Shown: positions 8,010 through 16,021, counted from the stretch's first letter. The stretch is DNA of 64,000 nucleotides from Fusobacterium sp. (GCF_019012925.1 NZ_JAGIRL010000044.1:1-64000), one strand, 5' to 3'. Notes: generated by a model not told the origin, from the sequence alone. Made by a program: numbers and translations.

Positions 8010-10157
8010 TTAATTTTTGTAATTAACTTCCTTATACGACACTACCAACTCTTTCATTACCTCTTTTATATGCTCTATGCTTGGGTTATGAGTACACTCT
8101 TCTAATTTTTCAAAGAATTCTGTAATATCCACACTATTTCCATCCTCTATCTTAGTTATAAATATCTTCTTATTCTCTGTTTTAATTGCAGAGTTTACAT
8201 CATATAGTAGCTCTTCATATAGTTTCTCCCCTGGTCTAAGTCCAATTATATCTATTCCTACATCAGCATTAGATAATTTTATCATTGTCTTAGCTAGGTC
8301 ATATATTTTTATAGGTTTTCCCATATCTAGTATAAATATTTCTCCACCATTACCTATAGCACCAGCTTCAATTACAAGTTGTGCTGCTTCAGGTATAGTC
8401 ATAAAATATCTTGTTATATCTTTATGAGTAAGTGTTAGATTCTTTCCTTCCTCTAGTAATTTCTTAAATATTGGAATTACTGAACCATTACTTCCCAACA
8501 CATTTCCAAATCTTACTGCCATAAACTTAGTATTCTTAGCAATAGCATTCATATGTTCTATTACAAGTTCACAAGCTCTTTTACTTGCTCCCATTAGGTT
8601 AGTAGGATTTACAGCCTTATCTGTAGAGATAAGTACCATTCTTTCTACTCCATACTTATCTGCACACTCTGCCACTTTCTTAGTTCCAAATATATTATTC
8701 TTTATAGCTTCCTCTGGGTTATGTTCCATAAGAGGTACATGTTTATGAGCAGCTGCATGGAATACCACGTTTGGTCTATACTTATCAAATAGGAATTCTA
8801 GCTTCTCTTTCTCTCTAATATTACATATCTCTGATACAAAATCTAAGTTAGGATATTTTCTCTTTAGCTCCAACTCTAAGAAATACAGATCATTTTCATT
8901 AACATCTATAGCTACAAGTTGCTTAGGATTAAATTTTGCTATCTGTCTTGCTAGTTCTGATCCTATACTTCCAGCTCCACCAGTTACAAATATTCCTCTA
9001 CCTTCAATCAGTCCTCTAATGCTTCCATCATTAATTACTATCTCATCTCTTCCCAATAGATCCTCTATCCTTATATTTCTAAGTTGAGTAGCAAGAGATT
9101 TACTATCTAATATTTCAGATATACTTGGTACTGTTTTAATATTTACATCTCCAATCTCTTGTACCTTCTCTACTATCTCTCTTATCTCCTTACTCTGTAC
9201 TGAAGGCAGAGCTAGTAAAAGTTCTTCTATTCTTTCATTCTTTATTATTAACTCTAGAGAGTCTTTATTTCCCAATACTCTAATGTTATATATCTCTGTT
9301 CCAATCTTTTTACTATCATCATCAATAAATCCAATTATCTCATATGGAAACTTAGGATTTGTCATAAACTCTCTAGCTAGTACTACTCCAGCTTCTCCAG
9401 CACCATATATCAAAGTTCTCTTAGTATCTCCTATCATCTTATGATGGTTTCTATAGTATCTCTTCAAACGGAAGAAATATCTTCCTAATAGTTGGAAAGA
9501 CACAGATAGAATAAGAGTTATTATCAATGTTGAAACTGGATAAGAATGATCCTTATTTATATACATAAAAATAGTGAAAACAGCTCCAGTTATCCCATTT
9601 AATACCAAAAGATTTAAAACATCTAAGATATTGGTATAGCTCCAGCTTTTCTCACTCATTCTCTTATATATATATCCAATCAAAAATACTCCAAGGTAAG
9701 TAATAATATACTCTTTTTTTATTCTCTCATACCATTCAAAGTCATACTTCAACATAAATGACAAAACCATTCCTAAGACTATACTTCCACTATCTATTAA
9801 AAACTTAACACTGTTTCTCTTATTTATAATTTGAGGAGTATATCTCTCATCTTTTCTAAATGATACTTTCTTAAATACTCTATATATCAACATCTGAAAA
9901 ATCGAAAATACTAAAAAAATTGTAAATATCTCTATATTCTTGTAGAAGAATAGAAATATTACAAATATTAATGTATTTACAAAAACAGAGTGATATTTTG
10001 GCTTTCTTGTAAACTGTAAATTATCAGTTAAGTAATAGAATAGCAATAGAATAAAGAATAGACCATATGCTGCTGTATTCATACTGAAATCACTAAATGA
10101 AAATATAGTTTGATAGAGTACAAACAACAAAACTGAATAAATTATCTGTAGTTTCAT
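8010..10157 (-). CDS. Membrane-bound UDP-GlcNAc 4,6-dehydratase family protein (CapD/PglF/WbpM type)
   Basis: A 715-residue protein with four or five N-terminal membrane helices, a first Rossmann-like region (about TLIYGAGEAGVVLAREF), and a C-terminal short-chain dehydrogenase domain with VTGGAGSIGSELARQI, HAAAHKHVPLMEHNP and STDKAVNPTNLMGASKR. It makes UDP-4-keto-6-deoxy-hexosamine for the aminotransferase next door. The frame is open to 10298, but I choose the ATG at 10155-10157: it has AAGGGG six bases upstream, and a consensus promoter at 10266-10294 lies inside the longer version, so the longer protein could not start from that transcript. First gene of the polysaccharide operon. Confidence 0.93.
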   Translation of the reverse strand: MKLQIIYSVLLFVLYQTIFSFSDFSMNTAAYGLFFILLLFYYLTDNLQFTRKPKYHSVFVNTLIFVIFLFFYKNIEIFTIFLVFSIFQMLIYRVFKKVSFRKDERYTPQIINKRNSVKFLIDSGSIVLGMVLSFMLKYDFEWYERIKKEYIITYLGVFLIGYIYKRMSEKSWSYTNILDVLNLLVLNGITGAVFTIFMYINKDHSYPVSTLIITLILSVSFQLLGRYFFRLKRYYRNHHKMIGDTKRTLIYGAGEAGVVLAREFMTNPKFPYEIIGFIDDDSKKIGTEIYNIRVLGNKDSLELIIKNERIEELLLALPSVQSKEIREIVEKVQEIGDVNIKTVPSISEILDSKSLATQLRNIRIEDLLGRDEIVINDGSIRGLIEGRGIFVTGGAGSIGSELARQIAKFNPKQLVAIDVNENDLYFLELELKRKYPNLDFVSEICNIREKEKLEFLFDKYRPNVVFHAAAHKHVPLMEHNPEEAIKNNIFGTKKVAECADKYGVERMVLISTDKAVNPTNLMGASKRACELVIEHMNAIAKNTKFMAVRFGNVLGSNGSVIPIFKKLLEEGKNLTLTHKDITRYFMTIPEAAQLVIEAGAIGNGGEIFILDMGKPIKIYDLAKTMIKLSNADVGIDIIGLRPGEKLYEELLYDVNSAIKTENKKIFITKIEDGNSVDITEFFEKLEECTHNPSIEHIKEVMKELVVSYKEVNYKN

Positions 10158-10265
10158 ATATAACCCCTTTAAAATTTTTACTACTTTTCTTAATAATGAA
10201 ATTAAAATGACAAAATATACCAATATACTGTATTTTTTGTCACTCCATCCATTATATTTTATTAT

Positions 10266-10294
10266 ATAATACTCTCTTTCGACCTTAAAGTCAA
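10266..10294 (-). promoter_or_regulatory. Sigma-70 type promoter of the polysaccharide operon
   Basis: On the minus strand TTGACT, 17 bases, then TATTAT. Transcription would start near 10259, about 100 nt before the chosen dehydratase ATG at 10157. The leader contains no obvious hairpin terminator. Confidence 0.75.
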
Positions 10295-10305
10295 ACATTA
10301 TTATT

Positions 10306-10325
10306 TTTATTAGTGTTCATATACA
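10306..10325 (-). repeat. Dispersed 20-bp element, divergent copy before the polysaccharide operon
   Basis: TGTATATGAACACTAATAAA on the minus strand, three differences from the exact copies. It lies after the patatin terminator and 11 bp upstream of the -35 at 10294. Confidence 0.4.
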
Positions 10326-10329
10326 TAAA

Positions 10330-10358
10330 AAGCTAATTAGATCAACTCCAATTAGCTT
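10330..10358 (-). terminator. Intrinsic terminator after the patatin gene
   Basis: Inverted repeat AAGCTAATT / AATTAGCTT with an 11-base loop, followed on the minus strand by TTTTT. It separates the patatin gene from the polysaccharide operon promoter. Confidence 0.8.
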
Positions 10359-10364
10359 ACTTTT

Positions 10365-11411
10365 CTATACTCTCATAGCACTTTCATAACCATGTTGTAA
10401 CAATCTATCAAACTCCTCTTCACTTGGTTTTCTCAAATTAGTTGGATAGTTTTCTGCCCACTTACACTCTCTTTCACTCAAGTTATTTCTACTCTTTCTA
10501 TCACAGCTTCTTCCTATTCTTATATATACACCTGCCCCCTCTTTCTCTATATACTCTCTATAGAATTTAGAGTTGAGATTATCCACCTGCTCCATTGAGA
10601 TATCCAGTAATCTTTTAATAGCCTTTGTTCTTGTAAATATACTCTTTCCATAGTTTACAAATCCTCTATTCCCTGCACCTGCATCACTTACTATATAATA
10701 ATTCAACTCTCTTTTCTCCCTCAATATATTTTCAAATATCGGTTCCAATCCCAGATTGTCATAGATACCTCCATCCCACAGATGTAGTTTTCCTCTACTT
10801 GGCTCTACTCTCTTCTCTCCATATCTATCATACCACTCATATCTCTCTCTTTTCAGTTCGTACATTCCTATCAAGATTGGAAATCCTGATGAAGCTGAAA
10901 CGGCATCAGCTATATTTACATCATCACCGTAGAAATATCCCAACTGATCATCACCACACCTCTCTTGAGAAAAGAAAAATCTCTTTCCACTCTCATAGGT
11001 CACTGCATTTATATCCCACACAGGAGATTGAGCTAACTCTCCTAACTTACCATCTATTCTCCAGAAGAGCTTCATTGTCTTAGCAAGTTTTTTAGATTTG
11101 CTATCAAATATATGTAGAATATCTATGACACTTCTCAATATCAACCTTCTCTCTATATCCTCTTTTATCAATATCTTCCTTATACTTGGTAGCACTCTCA
11201 CAAGGTACTCCTCACTTGTTGGCCATCTCATATTATTGTTCGTATACATAAAAGCTACAGATATACTCCCACCTGAAACTGTTGAGATATACTCTATCTT
11301 CTCCAATAGTTTTTTCTCTGCTAGATACTTTATCACTCCCAAATGAAATATTATAGCCCTCATTCCACCACCTGATAGTGCCAAGCCTATCCTAAGTCCA
11401 CTCCTTCTCAT
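10365..11411 (-). CDS. Patatin-like phospholipase
   Basis: A 348-residue cytosolic-looking acyl hydrolase. The oxyanion loop GGGMR is at residues 14-18, the nucleophile Ser46 sits in TVSGGS, and the second member of the Ser-Asp dyad is in WDGGIYDNLG around residue 213. No signal peptide is visible. Related bacterial patatins hydrolyse phospholipid acyl chains; the physiological substrate is unknown. An AAGGGGTGG site precedes the ATG. It is flanked by terminators on both sides, so it appears to be a single-gene transcript. Confidence 0.88.
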   Translation of the reverse strand: MRRSGLRIGLALSGGGMRAIIFHLGVIKYLAEKKLLEKIEYISTVSGGSISVAFMYTNNNMRWPTSEEYLVRVLPSIRKILIKEDIERRLILRSVIDILHIFDSKSKKLAKTMKLFWRIDGKLGELAQSPVWDINAVTYESGKRFFFSQERCGDDQLGYFYGDDVNIADAVSASSGFPILIGMYELKRERYEWYDRYGEKRVEPSRGKLHLWDGGIYDNLGLEPIFENILREKRELNYYIVSDAGAGNRGFVNYGKSIFTRTKAIKRLLDISMEQVDNLNSKFYREYIEKEGAGVYIRIGRSCDRKSRNNLSERECKWAENYPTNLRKPSEEEFDRLLQHGYESAMRV

Positions 11412-11431
11412 CTTACCACCCCTTTTGAGAA

Positions 11432-11460
11432 AAAAGGATAGGATTAACTCCTACCCTTTT
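11432..11460 (-). terminator. Intrinsic terminator after the 98-residue protein gene
   Basis: On the minus strand AAAAGGGTAGGA, a short loop, TCCTATCCTTTT and further T residues. It sits between the small gene at 11470-11766 and the patatin start. Confidence 0.78.
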
Positions 11461-11469
11461 CTTTTGATT

Positions 11470-11766
11470 CTATTGTGCTGGATTTTTCTCTAAATAGTAC
11501 TCATAGGCTACTATCAGATCTTTATACTTAGCAATTGTTGCAAGTGAAGCATTCTTAGATTTCATTTTTTTCTCTACATCTGCTTTCCACTCATCATAGC
11601 TTGTAAAGTTTGTTCCCTCTGGTAGTGGTTTTGACTCTGCTACTAAATCTCCAATCTCTTTTAATGCTGCTGTATAGTTTTGTAGATCATTCTCAATTGC
11701 TGCCTCTCTCTTTACACTGTTTCTCATTTTCTCAACTTCTTTTTGAACTGTTACTTGTACTGACAT
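11470..11766 (-). CDS. Uncharacterised 98-residue protein
   Basis: I do not recognise a family. The protein is a charged, mostly helical sequence without membrane segments or signal peptide, beginning MSVQVTVQKEVEKMRNSV and rich in Lys, Glu and Ala; YDEWKADVEKKMKSK near the middle and YEYYLEKNPAQ at the C-terminus suggest helical repeats. The frame extends upstream to 11865, but the ATG at 11764-11766 has a GGAGG nine bases ahead, while the longer start has no site. It has its own terminator downstream and is probably monocistronic. Confidence 0.72.
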   Translation of the reverse strand: MSVQVTVQKEVEKMRNSVKREAAIENDLQNYTAALKEIGDLVAESKPLPEGTNFTSYDEWKADVEKKMKSKNASLATIAKYKDLIVAYEYYLEKNPAQ

Positions 11767-11895
11767 AATGTTACCTCCATCTAATTTTTTTATTCCTTGG
11801 TGGCCCCCTTTGGATATATATATGATACTATTTTTTAGTATTATTAGACAGAGCATTAATATCAACTACTATTAACTATTGGAAAAACTTTATAA

Positions 11896-12177
11896 TCAGA
11901 AATTATTATATATTTGTCCTCTTGAGCCAACTGCTATAACACTAACTACTTTTATTTCTCCATTAACTAGCTTATAAATAACTCTATAATCATTTATTCT
12001 CATTCTGTAAAGATCTTTATAAGACTTCATAGCTTTTATATCAATATTTTGATTGCTAAAATGATAATAATTTTTAATATTTTCAATAAATTTTTCATAA
12101 ACTTTTCTATGTTTAGAAAAAAATTTATCTGCAACTTTAGTCACTTCCAAAGAAATATTCTCTGTAATCTTTATCAT
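11896..12177 (-). CDS. RelE/ParE-superfamily toxin
   Basis: A 93-residue basic protein with the compact RelE fold order: helical hairpin (AMKSYKDLYRMRINDYRVIYKLVNGEIKVVSVIAVGSR split by short loops), where LYRMRINDYRVIYKL and IKVVSVIAVGSRGQIY are the characteristic strands. RelE-type toxins are ribosome-dependent mRNA endonucleases, ParE-type poison gyrase; the sequence does not settle which. Start and stop overlap the antitoxin as ATGA (12174-12177), the classical coupling of type II modules. Confidence 0.85.
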   Translation of the reverse strand: MIKITENISLEVTKVADKFFSKHRKVYEKFIENIKNYYHFSNQNIDIKAMKSYKDLYRMRINDYRVIYKLVNGEIKVVSVIAVGSRGQIYNNF

Positions 12178-12437
12178 AATTTAATAGTTTCCTTTTTAAC
12201 AATTTTTAAATCATCATCATTAAGCTCATTTAGAAGTTCTACTAACTCTCTTTCCTCTTCTTCATCACAATAAGGAACACTAGACATTCTAACCATAAAA
12301 TCAGATTTTTTTATATCAAGCTCTTTTTTTATAGCATTTCTAATAAACTCAGAACAAGATATATTAAATATTTCAGCTACTTTTTTAATATCTAAATATA
12401 AATCCTCTTCCAATTTCAAACTCATTGTTTTAGACAT
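12174..12437 (-). CDS. Ribbon-helix-helix antitoxin
   Basis: An 87-residue protein. Residues about 3-45 (KTMSLKLEEDLYLDIKKVA, ISCSEFIRNAIKKEL) are a MetJ/Arc/CopG-type ribbon-helix-helix DNA-binding domain; the acidic tail with EEEERELVELLNELNDDD would wrap the toxin. The frame begins with a GTG at 12446, but the ATG at 12435-12437 is better spaced from the AGAGG. It overlaps the toxin by four bases. It probably represses its own operon through the tandem repeats at 12465-12488 or the palindrome at 12505-12526. Confidence 0.85.
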   Translation of the reverse strand: MSKTMSLKLEEDLYLDIKKVAEIFNISCSEFIRNAIKKELDIKKSDFMVRMSSVPYCDEEEERELVELLNELNDDDLKIVKKETIKL

Positions 12438-12464
12438 ATTTCTCACCCTCTTTAATTTCTAGCA

Positions 12465-12488
12465 GTATTACCGTATTATTGTATTACT
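12465..12488. promoter_or_regulatory. Three tandem 8-bp repeats, candidate antitoxin operator
   Basis: GTATTACC, GTATTATT and GTATTACT follow one another without spacing, 28 bp upstream of the antitoxin ATG and just after the minus-strand -10. Tandem short repeats of this period are the usual binding pattern of ribbon-helix-helix antitoxins. Confidence 0.6.
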
Positions 12489-12496
12489 ATATTTTG

Positions 12497-12534
12497 ATTA
12501 TATCATAGTTTTTTATAAAAAACTATAGTATAAT
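12497..12534. promoter_or_regulatory. Divergent promoters around a 22-bp perfect palindrome
   Basis: An extended -10 (TGATATAAT) on the minus strand (12497-12502 hexamer) serves the toxin-antitoxin pair; TATAAT at 12529-12534 faces right towards the 50-codon gene. Between them 12505-12526 is a perfect palindrome with arms ATAGTTTTTTA. It covers both -35 zones, so one protein bound there could control both directions. Confidence 0.6.
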
Positions 12535-12578
12535 TAAAATATTATATTGACTTTAGATAATTTTTAAGAAGGTGAATT

Positions 12579-12731
12579 ATGAAAAAATTAAAAGCATATA
12601 AAAAAAGTAAAGATAGTATTAATGTTAACAAGAAAAAAATACCTTTTGAAATTGATTCTGACCCATTTTATTCCAAAAAAAATTTAGAAAGATTAAAAAA
12701 ATCTATTGAAAAATTAGAAAAAACTATATGA
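12579..12731 (+). CDS. 50-residue antitoxin-like protein without a partner toxin
   Basis: ATG at 12579 with an AAGGTG site, stop TGA at 12729-12731. The N-terminal half is Lys-rich; the C-terminal half reads DSDPFYSKKNLERLKKSIEK, which resembles the toxin-binding tail of RelB/YefM-type antitoxins (pattern NPFYSxxNxxxLxxSIxxLE). No toxin gene follows on this strand, because a terminator and a minus-strand gene come next. It may be a solitary antitoxin or a remnant. Divergent from the RelE/RHH operon and sharing its palindrome. Confidence 0.55.
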   Translation: MKKLKAYKKSKDSINVNKKKIPFEIDSDPFYSKKNLERLKKSIEKLEKTI

Positions 12732-12734
12732 AAA

Positions 12735-12763
12735 GAAAGAGAGATACTACACATCTCTCTTTC
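12735..12763 (-). terminator. Terminator of the ACT-domain gene
   Basis: GAAAGAGAGAT / ATCTCTCTTTC, an 11-bp perfect stem with a 7-base loop, followed on the minus strand by TTTTCATATAGTTTTTT. It lies between convergent genes and could also stop the small plus-strand gene. Confidence 0.75.
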
Positions 12764-12771
12764 CAATTTAT

Positions 12772-13209
12772 TTATTCCAAAGCTATTAATCTTGAAGCTA
12801 CTACATACTTAACATCTTTTAGTTTTATTAAAATATCTTCAATAGCTAGTTTTATATCTGAAATATCCAATGATATTATCACAGAAGCTACATCATTGAT
12901 AGGTATATTCTGGTTGATAGTTATGATATTACACTCCATAGAGTATAGAAAATTCAATATCTCTGACAAAGCTCCCTTTTTATCTTCAACCATAATTGAG
13001 ATCAAAGCCTTTCTTCCCACATTCCCATCTGAAGGTAAAAACACATAATCTTTATATTTATAGTAAGTACTTCTACTTATACCAACTACTTTTACAGCCT
13101 CACTTACATTCTGATACTTTCCATCTCTCAATAGATTTCTTACCTCTATTACTTTCTCAAAATACTCTGGAACTATGCTTTTATCAACTATTAAATATTT
13201 TCCTACCAT
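12772..13209 (-). CDS. UPF0735 family ACT-domain regulator (PheB-like)
   Basis: A 145-residue protein with an N-terminal helix-turn-helix-like segment (SEAVKVVGISRSTYYKYKDYVF, split here at its turn) and a C-terminal ACT domain (ALISIMVEDKKGALSEIL, INQNIPINDVASVIISLDIS). ACT domains bind amino acids, so an amino-acid-sensing regulator is plausible; family members were once called PheB. Length is normal for the family. AGGAGG-like TTGGAGG precedes the ATG. It diverges from sstT, with about 160 bp between them, and may regulate it (inference). Confidence 0.85.
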   Translation of the reverse strand: MVGKYLIVDKSIVPEYFEKVIEVRNLLRDGKYQNVSEAVKVVGISRSTYYKYKDYVFLPSDGNVGRKALISIMVEDKKGALSEILNFLYSMECNIITINQNIPINDVASVIISLDISDIKLAIEDILIKLKDVKYVVASRLIALE

Positions 13210-13287
13210 ATTACCTCCAACTTCATCATTATTAATTAGAGTATATCCTTTAACCTAAAGTTTGTCCATCAAAAAATAAAAAAATAC

Positions 13288-13316
13288 TTGCATTTGAACT
13301 CTCTTTATGATATATT
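13288..13316 (+). promoter_or_regulatory. Promoter of sstT
   Basis: TTGCAT, 17 bases, then TATATT with an upstream TG (extended -10). The start of transcription would fall near 13323, some 47 nt before the ATG. Confidence 0.65.
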
Positions 13317-13369
13317 GTTCTCTATACAGAAACAATTGTTTTCAAAATAGAGACATAGGAGTGGGAACA

Positions 13370-14596
13370 ATGAAAGAAATTTATAATAAATGGATAGAGA
13401 TAAGTTTGATTAAGAGGGTTATAGTGGGTATATTATTAGGTATACTTCTAGTTACTGTAGCACCTGACAAGGCTAGTGGTATAGCTATCTTAGGAGATAT
13501 ATTTGTGGGAGCATTGAAAGCTGTTGCTCCTGTGCTTGTTTTTTTCTTAGTTGTAGCTGCTGTAATTCAGCATAAAGAGGGACAGAAGAGTAATATGAAA
13601 TCTATAGTTTCTCTATATCTACTTGGAACACTTTTAGCTTCTATAGTTGCTGTAGTTGCCAGTTTCTTATTTCCAGTAGATCTTATATTACAAGCTGGTG
13701 AGAGTGCTATTGCACCTCCTGAAAATATATATGGAGTTTTAAAATCACTTTTAATGAATCTTGTAGACAATCCTCTAAATGCTATTTTGAGAGGAAATTA
13801 CATAGGAATACTATTCTGGAGTATACTCTTTGGAATATTTTTGAAGAGTGGAAAAGAGAGCACAAAACAAGCTATTGTGGATATATCTGAAGCTATTTTA
13901 AAAGTTGTAAAAACTGTGATTGAGTTTGCTCCATTTGGTATAATGGGTCTTATATTTAACTCTATGCGTACTAATGGATTTTCTAGTCTATTAATATATG
14001 GTAAATTGATACTTCTACTATTGGGAGCTATGGCTTTTGTAACTTTTATAGTAAATCCTGTTATAGCTTGGGTTATGATTAGACAAAATCCCTTTCCTTT
14101 AATAATGAAGTGTTTGAAATATAGTGGAATGACTGCTTTTTTCACTAGAAGCTCTGCTGCAAACATTCCTGTTAATATGAGTCTTTGTGAAGAGCTTGGA
14201 TTGGATAAAGATGTTTACTCTGTATCTATTCCACTTGGTGCTACTATCAATATGGGTGGAGCTGCTATTACAATCTCTATATTCGCCCTAAGTGCTGCAC
14301 ATACTTTGGGTATACAGATAGATATATTCTCAGCTATACTTTTAAGTGTATTGTCTGCAATCAGTGCCTGTGGTGCTTCTGGAGTAGCTGGTGGATCTTT
14401 ACTACTTATCCCTCTAGCTTGTAGCTTATTTGGAATCCCAAATGAAATAGCTATGCAGGTAGTTGGAGTTGGTTTTATTATTGGTGTTATACAAGATTCT
14501 TGTGAAACAGCTCTCAACTCATCTACTGATGTATTATTCACAAGTTTAGCTGAATACTACAACTGGAGAAAAGAAGGAAGAGCAATCCTTATATAA
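13370..14596 (+). CDS. sstT: Sodium:serine/threonine symporter SstT
   Basis: A 408-residue inner membrane protein of the SLC1/DAACS family. The serine-rich loop FFTRSSAANIPVNM and the GATINMGGAAI segment are those of SstT, and the order of hydrophobic segments and re-entrant loops is complete. It takes up serine and threonine with sodium. I use the ATG at 13370 with its GGAGTGGGAAC site; an in-frame upstream start at 13307 overlaps the -10 region. It supplies serine, which two serine dehydratases in this window could turn into pyruvate. A hairpin terminator follows. Confidence 0.93.
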   Translation: MKEIYNKWIEISLIKRVIVGILLGILLVTVAPDKASGIAILGDIFVGALKAVAPVLVFFLVVAAVIQHKEGQKSNMKSIVSLYLLGTLLASIVAVVASFLFPVDLILQAGESAIAPPENIYGVLKSLLMNLVDNPLNAILRGNYIGILFWSILFGIFLKSGKESTKQAIVDISEAILKVVKTVIEFAPFGIMGLIFNSMRTNGFSSLLIYGKLILLLLGAMAFVTFIVNPVIAWVMIRQNPFPLIMKCLKYSGMTAFFTRSSAANIPVNMSLCEELGLDKDVYSVSIPLGATINMGGAAITISIFALSAAHTLGIQIDIFSAILLSVLSAISACGASGVAGGSLLLIPLACSLFGIPNEIAMQVVGVGFIIGVIQDSCETALNSSTDVLFTSLAEYYNWRKEGRAILI

Positions 14597-14609
14597 CTAA
14601 AGAATAGAA

Positions 14610-14638
14610 AAAAGACAAGGGATGCAACCTTGTCTTTT
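14610..14638 (+). terminator. Intrinsic terminator of sstT
   Basis: AAAAGACAAGG, 7-base loop, CCTTGTCTTTT, then T-rich sequence; perfect 11-bp stem 14 bp after the stop. Confidence 0.88.
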
Positions 14639-14707
14639 ATGTTTTGTATTTTTAAAAAATCTATGATATAATTCAATTAATCAATATAAGAATAGTCAAC
14701 AGGAACA

Positions 14708-14735
14708 AAGAGAAGTATGCCAGTATCTCTCTTTT
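14708..14735 (-). terminator. Probable terminator after the DUF2442 gene
   Basis: AAAGAGA ... TCTCTTT inverted repeat with an imperfect inner stem; on the minus strand the downstream tail is only moderately T-rich. The 14639-14746 gap holds nothing else I can name. Confidence 0.45.
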
Positions 14736-14746
14736 TATATTTAACT

Positions 14747-14986
14747 TCATACTCCTTTTGTGTATAATTCATATTCACTCAAGTCACAATCATCATTCCA
14801 AGATATTCCATATCCACCTGTATCTACTTTTACATTTTTAAAAATAGAATAGTCTTTTAATATTGAAAAATCTTCATATTTAAAATTAGGTTTGAAATCA
14901 TATATTTTAACTTCTTCATTATTAAAAATAACTTTTAATATATAGTCTTCAAATACTTCTACTTCCTTTATTTTTGGATATTTCAT
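14747..14986 (-). CDS. DUF2442 domain protein
   Basis: A 79-residue protein with the DUF2442 pattern: KIKEVEVFEDYILKVIFNNEEVKIYDF, then a middle region ending in VDTGGYGISWNDDCDLSEYELY, the conserved DUF2442 signature around the aromatic/Asn-Asp turn. The molecular function is unknown. It follows a DUF4160 gene by 17 bp; the two families are often adjacent and have been proposed as a toxin-antitoxin type pair, with DUF2442 the regulatory partner. The frame starts with GTG at 14995, but the ATG at 14984-14986 has better spacing to AGAGG. Confidence 0.82.
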   Translation of the reverse strand: MKYPKIKEVEVFEDYILKVIFNNEEVKIYDFKPNFKYEDFSILKDYSIFKNVKVDTGGYGISWNDDCDLSEYELYTKGV

Positions 14987-15003
14987 AAATTTCACCTCTC
15001 TAT

Positions 15004-15252
15004 CTACTTTAGCTCAGGTAATTTTTTAAAATCTTTTGTTTCCCACATTTTTAATAATTCACTTTGATATTGTTTACTCCATTCTTGGATTAATTTTAAA
15101 GCTCGTACTGGTAAATCCCCTTCAAGCATTTCAAGTGTTTTCAAATCTATTACTCCATTATATTCTCCATAAATAGCGTGTAAATGAGGTGGTAAATGAT
15201 CATTAAAATACATTTTAATAACTATTCCATAAAATCTACAGATTACTGGCAT
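15004..15252 (-). CDS. DUF4160 domain protein
   Basis: An 82-residue protein with the DUF4160 hallmarks: PVICRFYGIVIKMYFNDH, PPHLHAIYGEY, then DGxxxx-like GDLPVRALKLIQEW. The HLPPHLHA histidines are the conserved core of the family. Function unestablished. AAAGGAG precedes the ATG, 35 bp after the LemA stop, and a DUF2442 gene follows, so the pair could be read from the LemA operon or from an unseen internal promoter. Confidence 0.85.
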   Translation of the reverse strand: MPVICRFYGIVIKMYFNDHLPPHLHAIYGEYNGVIDLKTLEMLEGDLPVRALKLIQEWSKQYQSELLKMWETKDFKKLPELK

Positions 15253-15287
15253 ATTATCACTCCTTTGCTCAATATTTTTAATAGTAT

Positions 15288-16007
15288 TTAAAAGAAAACC
15301 TCTCTAGCTTTTTGTTTTACCTCTTGAGAAGCAATAAATGGAACTCTTGTAGTGTAACCTTTATTGGCAGCCACATACTTTTTAAATGGCCACTCAAATA
15401 TCTCTCTATTCCAAACTCCTATATTATCATTGTATACTTCTCTAGCAGCAGTAATCTCTCTTTGAAGATAGATATTTTGTTGCATTGCATCTCTCAACTC
15501 TCCATGACTCTTAAGATCTGGATAGTTTTCAACAGCTATATTTAGCCCCTTGTATACTCTATCCAACTGTCCTTGAACCTCATTTCTATCCATATCTTTT
15601 ATATTTCCACTTCTAAATTTAGCTATATCTGCAAATACACTCTTATCTAAATCAATTGCTTTTTCAACTAATTTAGCAGTATTTTGTAATACTACAACTC
15701 TTTGCTCCAAATAGTTATCAATTTGAGAAGCACTCTGTTGCACTCTTTGCTCCAACTGATTAAAGTATGACTCCTGTTTCTTTAAGTTGCTATATACAAT
15801 TACTGGAATTATTATTCCAACAGGAATAGCATAGTATATTTTTGACATAACACCGAATACTATCAAGCCCAATCCCAATAGATACAATACCCAGATCAAT
15901 ACCTGAATACTTGAATCCTTTTCCACTTGTATCTGCTTAGCTATAACATTGACATCTCTACCCTGCTCTCTAATCTCTTCATCCATTTCATTTAACATAT
16001 TAGCCAT
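15288..16007 (-). CDS. lemA: LemA family membrane protein
   Basis: A 239-residue protein. Two hydrophobic segments (about residues 33-50 and 56-72) lead into a helical LemA domain: LKKQESYFNQLEQRV, ASQIDNYLEQRVVVLQNTAKLV, then AREVYNDNIGVWNREIFEWP, where YNxxVxxxNxxxxxFP is the family signature. LemA proteins are anchored helical bundles of unknown role. It begins 14 bp after a 608-residue membrane protein with an AGGAGG site, so the two are coupled. Confidence 0.88.
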   Translation of the reverse strand: MANMLNEMDEEIREQGRDVNVIAKQIQVEKDSSIQVLIWVLYLLGLGLIVFGVMSKIYYAIPVGIIIPVIVYSNLKKQESYFNQLEQRVQQSASQIDNYLEQRVVVLQNTAKLVEKAIDLDKSVFADIAKFRSGNIKDMDRNEVQGQLDRVYKGLNIAVENYPDLKSHGELRDAMQQNIYLQREITAAREVYNDNIGVWNREIFEWPFKKYVAANKGYTTRVPFIASQEVKQKAREVFF

Positions 16008-16021
16008 AGTAAAACCTCCTA

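Noticed and set aside
12465..12488. CRISPR array
   Set aside because: The repeat unit is 8 bp in direct tandem with no spacers; no other spaced repeats of CRISPR length were seen in the window.
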